Shown in pieces: positions 62,409 through 64,000 of a DNA stretch of 64,000 nt. The stretch comes from Lewinella cohaerens DSM 23179 (GTDB taxonomy: Bacteria > Bacteroidota > Bacteroidia > Chitinophagales > Saprospiraceae). Made by a program: the position numbers and the translations under genes. Under the pieces are notes generated by a model, which worked only from the letters and a program-made list of their open reading frames with translations, searched no databases and was not told the DNA's origin. The stretch's first letter is position 1. Every line of letters starts with the position of its first letter. The stretch lies in the NCBI RefSeq assembly GCF_000379805.1, contig NZ_KB903550.1, positions 35,535-99,534 of the forward strand, in the 5' to 3' direction.

Positions 62409-63026
62409 TCACTCCTCTTGCCGTAATCTTTCCAGTACAGCTGCTAGTTCTTTTTCTTTAGAACCAATAAAAAAGCGGTAATACCATAGGGTGAAGTAGT
62501 AGGTAGGGATGGCTATTGCTATTAGCGCGGGAATGGTCGTTAGCCAAAATTTAGAGCTTGAAAAAGCGGAGAAATCATTTTTATTGCCTAATCCAAATCC
62601 GGCCATGAAGCCGATAATTAGCCCCACAGGCATCAAGAATATAGAAAGTCGTACCAATCTTGTTTTATAGGTGTTGAGAATATTCAGGTAAGCTTCCGTA
62701 GAAGCTACAATATTCATGGCAGGTACCGCCTCAATGTCGCTGGTAAAGCGCCGATAGTAACGGTAAGCGATAATCATTACCAAGAGGATGGTGCTTTCCA
62801 TTAATATCAGAAAAAGTGGATGAAAATCCTGCCAGTAGAAAAGTAAACCTACGAAGGCTGCTGTACTAAACAACAACTCTCCCTGTACTAAGCGGCGGAT
62901 ACGCTGTAGTACACTGTCGTTCTTTTGGCGGGCCGTTGCCACCAAATCTGGGCGAAGGCGATCATACCAAGCTTCAGCCCGGTCATTCGCCTGACCCCAA
63001 AGTTCCTGTAGATCAAACTCTTGCAT
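62409..63026 (-). CDS. Membrane protein encoded with an ECF sigma factor
   Basis: The 205-residue protein has a soluble N-terminus (about 50 residues), then two pairs of hydrophobic helices at about 55-95 and 125-190. A charged C-terminal tail ends R-L-R-Q-E-E. Its start overlaps the sigma factor gene by 14 bases, so they are co-translated, which is the usual arrangement for a sigma factor and a membrane regulator. No zinc-binding anti-sigma motif is present. An anti-sigma role is inference from location. Confidence 0.75.
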   Translation of the reverse strand: MQEFDLQELWGQANDRAEAWYDRLRPDLVATARQKNDSVLQRIRRLVQGELLFSTAAFVGLLFYWQDFHPLFLILMESTILLVMIIAYRYYRRFTSDIEAVPAMNIVASTEAYLNILNTYKTRLVRLSIFLMPVGLIIGFMAGFGLGNKNDFSAFSSSKFWLTTIPALIAIAIPTYYFTLWYYRFFIGSKEKELAAVLERLRQEE

Positions 63027-63528
63027 ACCCCTTTGCTATTAAACTTTTTTGTAATCGTTTTTTTACTCGTAGTAATCGTACACCTATATTATTGACTGTT
63101 ATTCCAAGAATATCTGCCATTTCTTCATAAGAGTTTCCCTCTAGGTGCAACAGGATTACCGCTCGATCTTCCTTCTTTAATTCGTTAATACATTGATATA
63201 AAAGATTGATGCGTTCTTCTCGCTGCCTATTTGTTTCTGTTTCGCCTCCCGAGTTGTCGGGCAAATGATAGAAGTGTTCGTCTATCCCTGGCCGGTCTAC
63301 CCTTCTTTTGGCTTTCCGTTGGTGAGTAAGGGCAGTGTTCAAGGCCACTCTATAGATAAAGGTCGATAGTTTTGAGTTCCCCTTAAAACGAGCGTATGAT
63401 TGCCATAGCTGAATCAGCATTTCCTGATACAGGTCATCGAAGTCAGCTTGGTCCTGGGTGTAAGCCCGCCCAATCTTATACAGAATACCATAATGCTGGT
63501 CAATAATATGTTGAAACTCCTTTTTCAA
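63013..63528 (-). CDS. ECF-type RNA polymerase sigma factor
   Basis: This 171-residue protein has sigma region 2 (D-L-Y-Q-E-M-L-I-Q-L-W, then F-I-Y-R-V-A-L-N-T) and region 4 (L-E-G-N-S-Y-E-E-M-A-D-I-L-G-I-T-V-N-N-I-G-V-R-L). There is no region 1 or 3, as in extracytoplasmic function sigma factors. The gene directs a subset of promoters under some envelope or stress signal not visible here. The membrane protein gene overlaps its end. The 5' flank to 63654 has no gene. Confidence 0.94.
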   Translation of the reverse strand: MKKEFQHIIDQHYGILYKIGRAYTQDQADFDDLYQEMLIQLWQSYARFKGNSKLSTFIYRVALNTALTHQRKAKRRVDRPGIDEHFYHLPDNSGGETETNRQREERINLLYQCINELKKEDRAVILLHLEGNSYEEMADILGITVNNIGVRLLRVKKRLQKSLIAKGYARV

Positions 63529-63654
63529 TTTGGTATCGTCTGCTGGCTTGTTGAATAAGTATACAAGAAAACGAATTTCTTACAGATTGGGAGAGATCAT
63601 TTTTAACGAAGGACCATTTGTTTAAAGTGGAGTGCTTCAATTGAGGTACAAAAC

Positions 63655-63866
63655 ATGAGTCATCCCGAATTTTGGCTTAGGCCAAAACCCAAGCTGACTA
63701 CAACTAAGAATTAGTCATTAGGCATCTGAAAAGAGTGATTTATCTGACTATTTGTACGAAACCCCATGATTTCACTAGTAGAAATCATGGGGTTTCGTCT
63801 TTAACGATAGGTTTTGCAGTTGGTCAGCACGGATTTTGATGACAATCAAAATTCGGGATGACTCAT
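63655..63866. mobile_element. MITE-like element with 20-bp terminal inverted repeats
   Basis: ATGAGTCATCCCGAATTTTG (63655-63674) is perfectly repeated in inverse at 63847-63866. The 212-base unit encodes no protein. It contains a strong 18-bp hairpin (63756-63773 with 63781-63798) with loop ACTAGTA. No clear target duplication flanks it. It lies 12 bases after the stop of the gene at the right edge. It is probably a non-autonomous transposon or the decayed core of an insertion sequence. Confidence 0.65.
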
Positions 63867-63878
63867 AATTAGAGAAAC

Positions 63879-64000
63879 TTAAAAAATGATACCAGCAGTA
63901 AGTGCGAGACCGCGGTGCTGCAATTTCTTGAACCCATTGTCATTGTTATTATTGGCATCATCGTCAAGAATGTTATTGATGCCGTGGTTGTAACGCAGAT
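63879..64000 (-). CDS. C-terminal end of an outer-membrane barrel protein (5' end outside window)
   Basis: The minus-strand frame ends with a TAA at 63879-63881 and is open to the window edge (40 codons). It reads R-Y-N-H-G-I-N-N-I-L-D-D-D, then an Asn/Asp-rich turn, then K-L-Q-H-R-G-L-A-L-T-A-G-I-I-F. The last strand with a terminal Phe and the R-Y-N-x-G-I-x-N-I pattern suit PorT-like or OprF-like outer-membrane barrels. The family cannot be fixed from 40 residues. The MITE-like element starts just past its stop. Confidence 0.7.
   Translation of the reverse strand, partial: LRYNHGINNILDDDANNNNDNGFKKLQHRGLALTAGIIF

Overview
The window is a Bacteroidota chromosome segment, most likely class Saprospiria (Lewinella-like). 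The evidence is a type IX secretion sorting tail, TonB-dependent receptors with carboxypeptidase-regulatory N-domains, LytS/LytTR and HisKA-type regulators, a long-form HisG with HisB and HisIE fusions, and -7 boxes of the Bacteroidota type TAnnTTTG. No rRNA, CRISPR array, integrase or intact transposase was seen. The lineage below phylum is inference.

Layout. 1-3560: AT-rich accessory DNA with the end of a large unknown protein and a von Willebrand A gene that looks like an integron-type gene cassette. 3569-15556: household genes (SnoaL-like protein, DUF3089 hydrolase, sensor kinase, TonB receptor, polyphosphate glucokinase with two cyclophilin lipoproteins, thioredoxin-like protein, pterin dehydratase, M48 protease, a degenerate MtfA-like protein). 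15557-20230: a second AT-rich block with a DinB remnant, small lipoprotein and membrane genes with signs of frameshifts, an S41 peptidase and a TraB/GumN protein. 20476-28690: tRNA-Phe, a short ORF with four consecutive His codons, an attenuator hairpin, then hisG-hisD-hisC-hisB-hisH-hisA-hisF, an opposing DUF5362 gene, and hisIE. 28758-33756: ogt and three polysaccharide genes (flippase, Wzz-like, O-antigen ligase), with a tandem hairpin repeat before the ligase. 34013-41426: CrtA-like enzyme, adenylate cyclase, crotonase, DUF434, dapB-dapA, iminopeptidase, folA. 41437-45764: the mreB-mreC-mreD-mrdA rod-shape cluster. 45948-49504: M16 homologue, dnaN, lipoprotein, nadD. 49514-64000: TonB-type barrel, LytS/LytTR pair, AraC regulator, S41 peptidase, FAD oxidoreductase, Omp28-like protein, a frameshifted sorting-domain protein, ABC permease, ECF sigma factor with a membrane partner, a MITE-like element and the end of an outer-membrane barrel gene.

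The observations I rate highest are: (1) a tRNA-Phe gene 15 nt upstream of a his leader peptide, with a terminator and a mutually exclusive antiterminator helix, so the tRNA and his operon may share one transcript; (2) the vWA gene bounded by perfect 10-bp inverted core sites and followed by an attC-like hairpin, as expected for an excisable cassette; (3) a run of eight C that breaks the reading frame of a sorting-domain surface protein, a possible phase switch; (4) a 212-bp element with perfect 20-bp terminal inverted repeats; (5) a tandem two-hairpin repeat between the Wzz and ligase genes.
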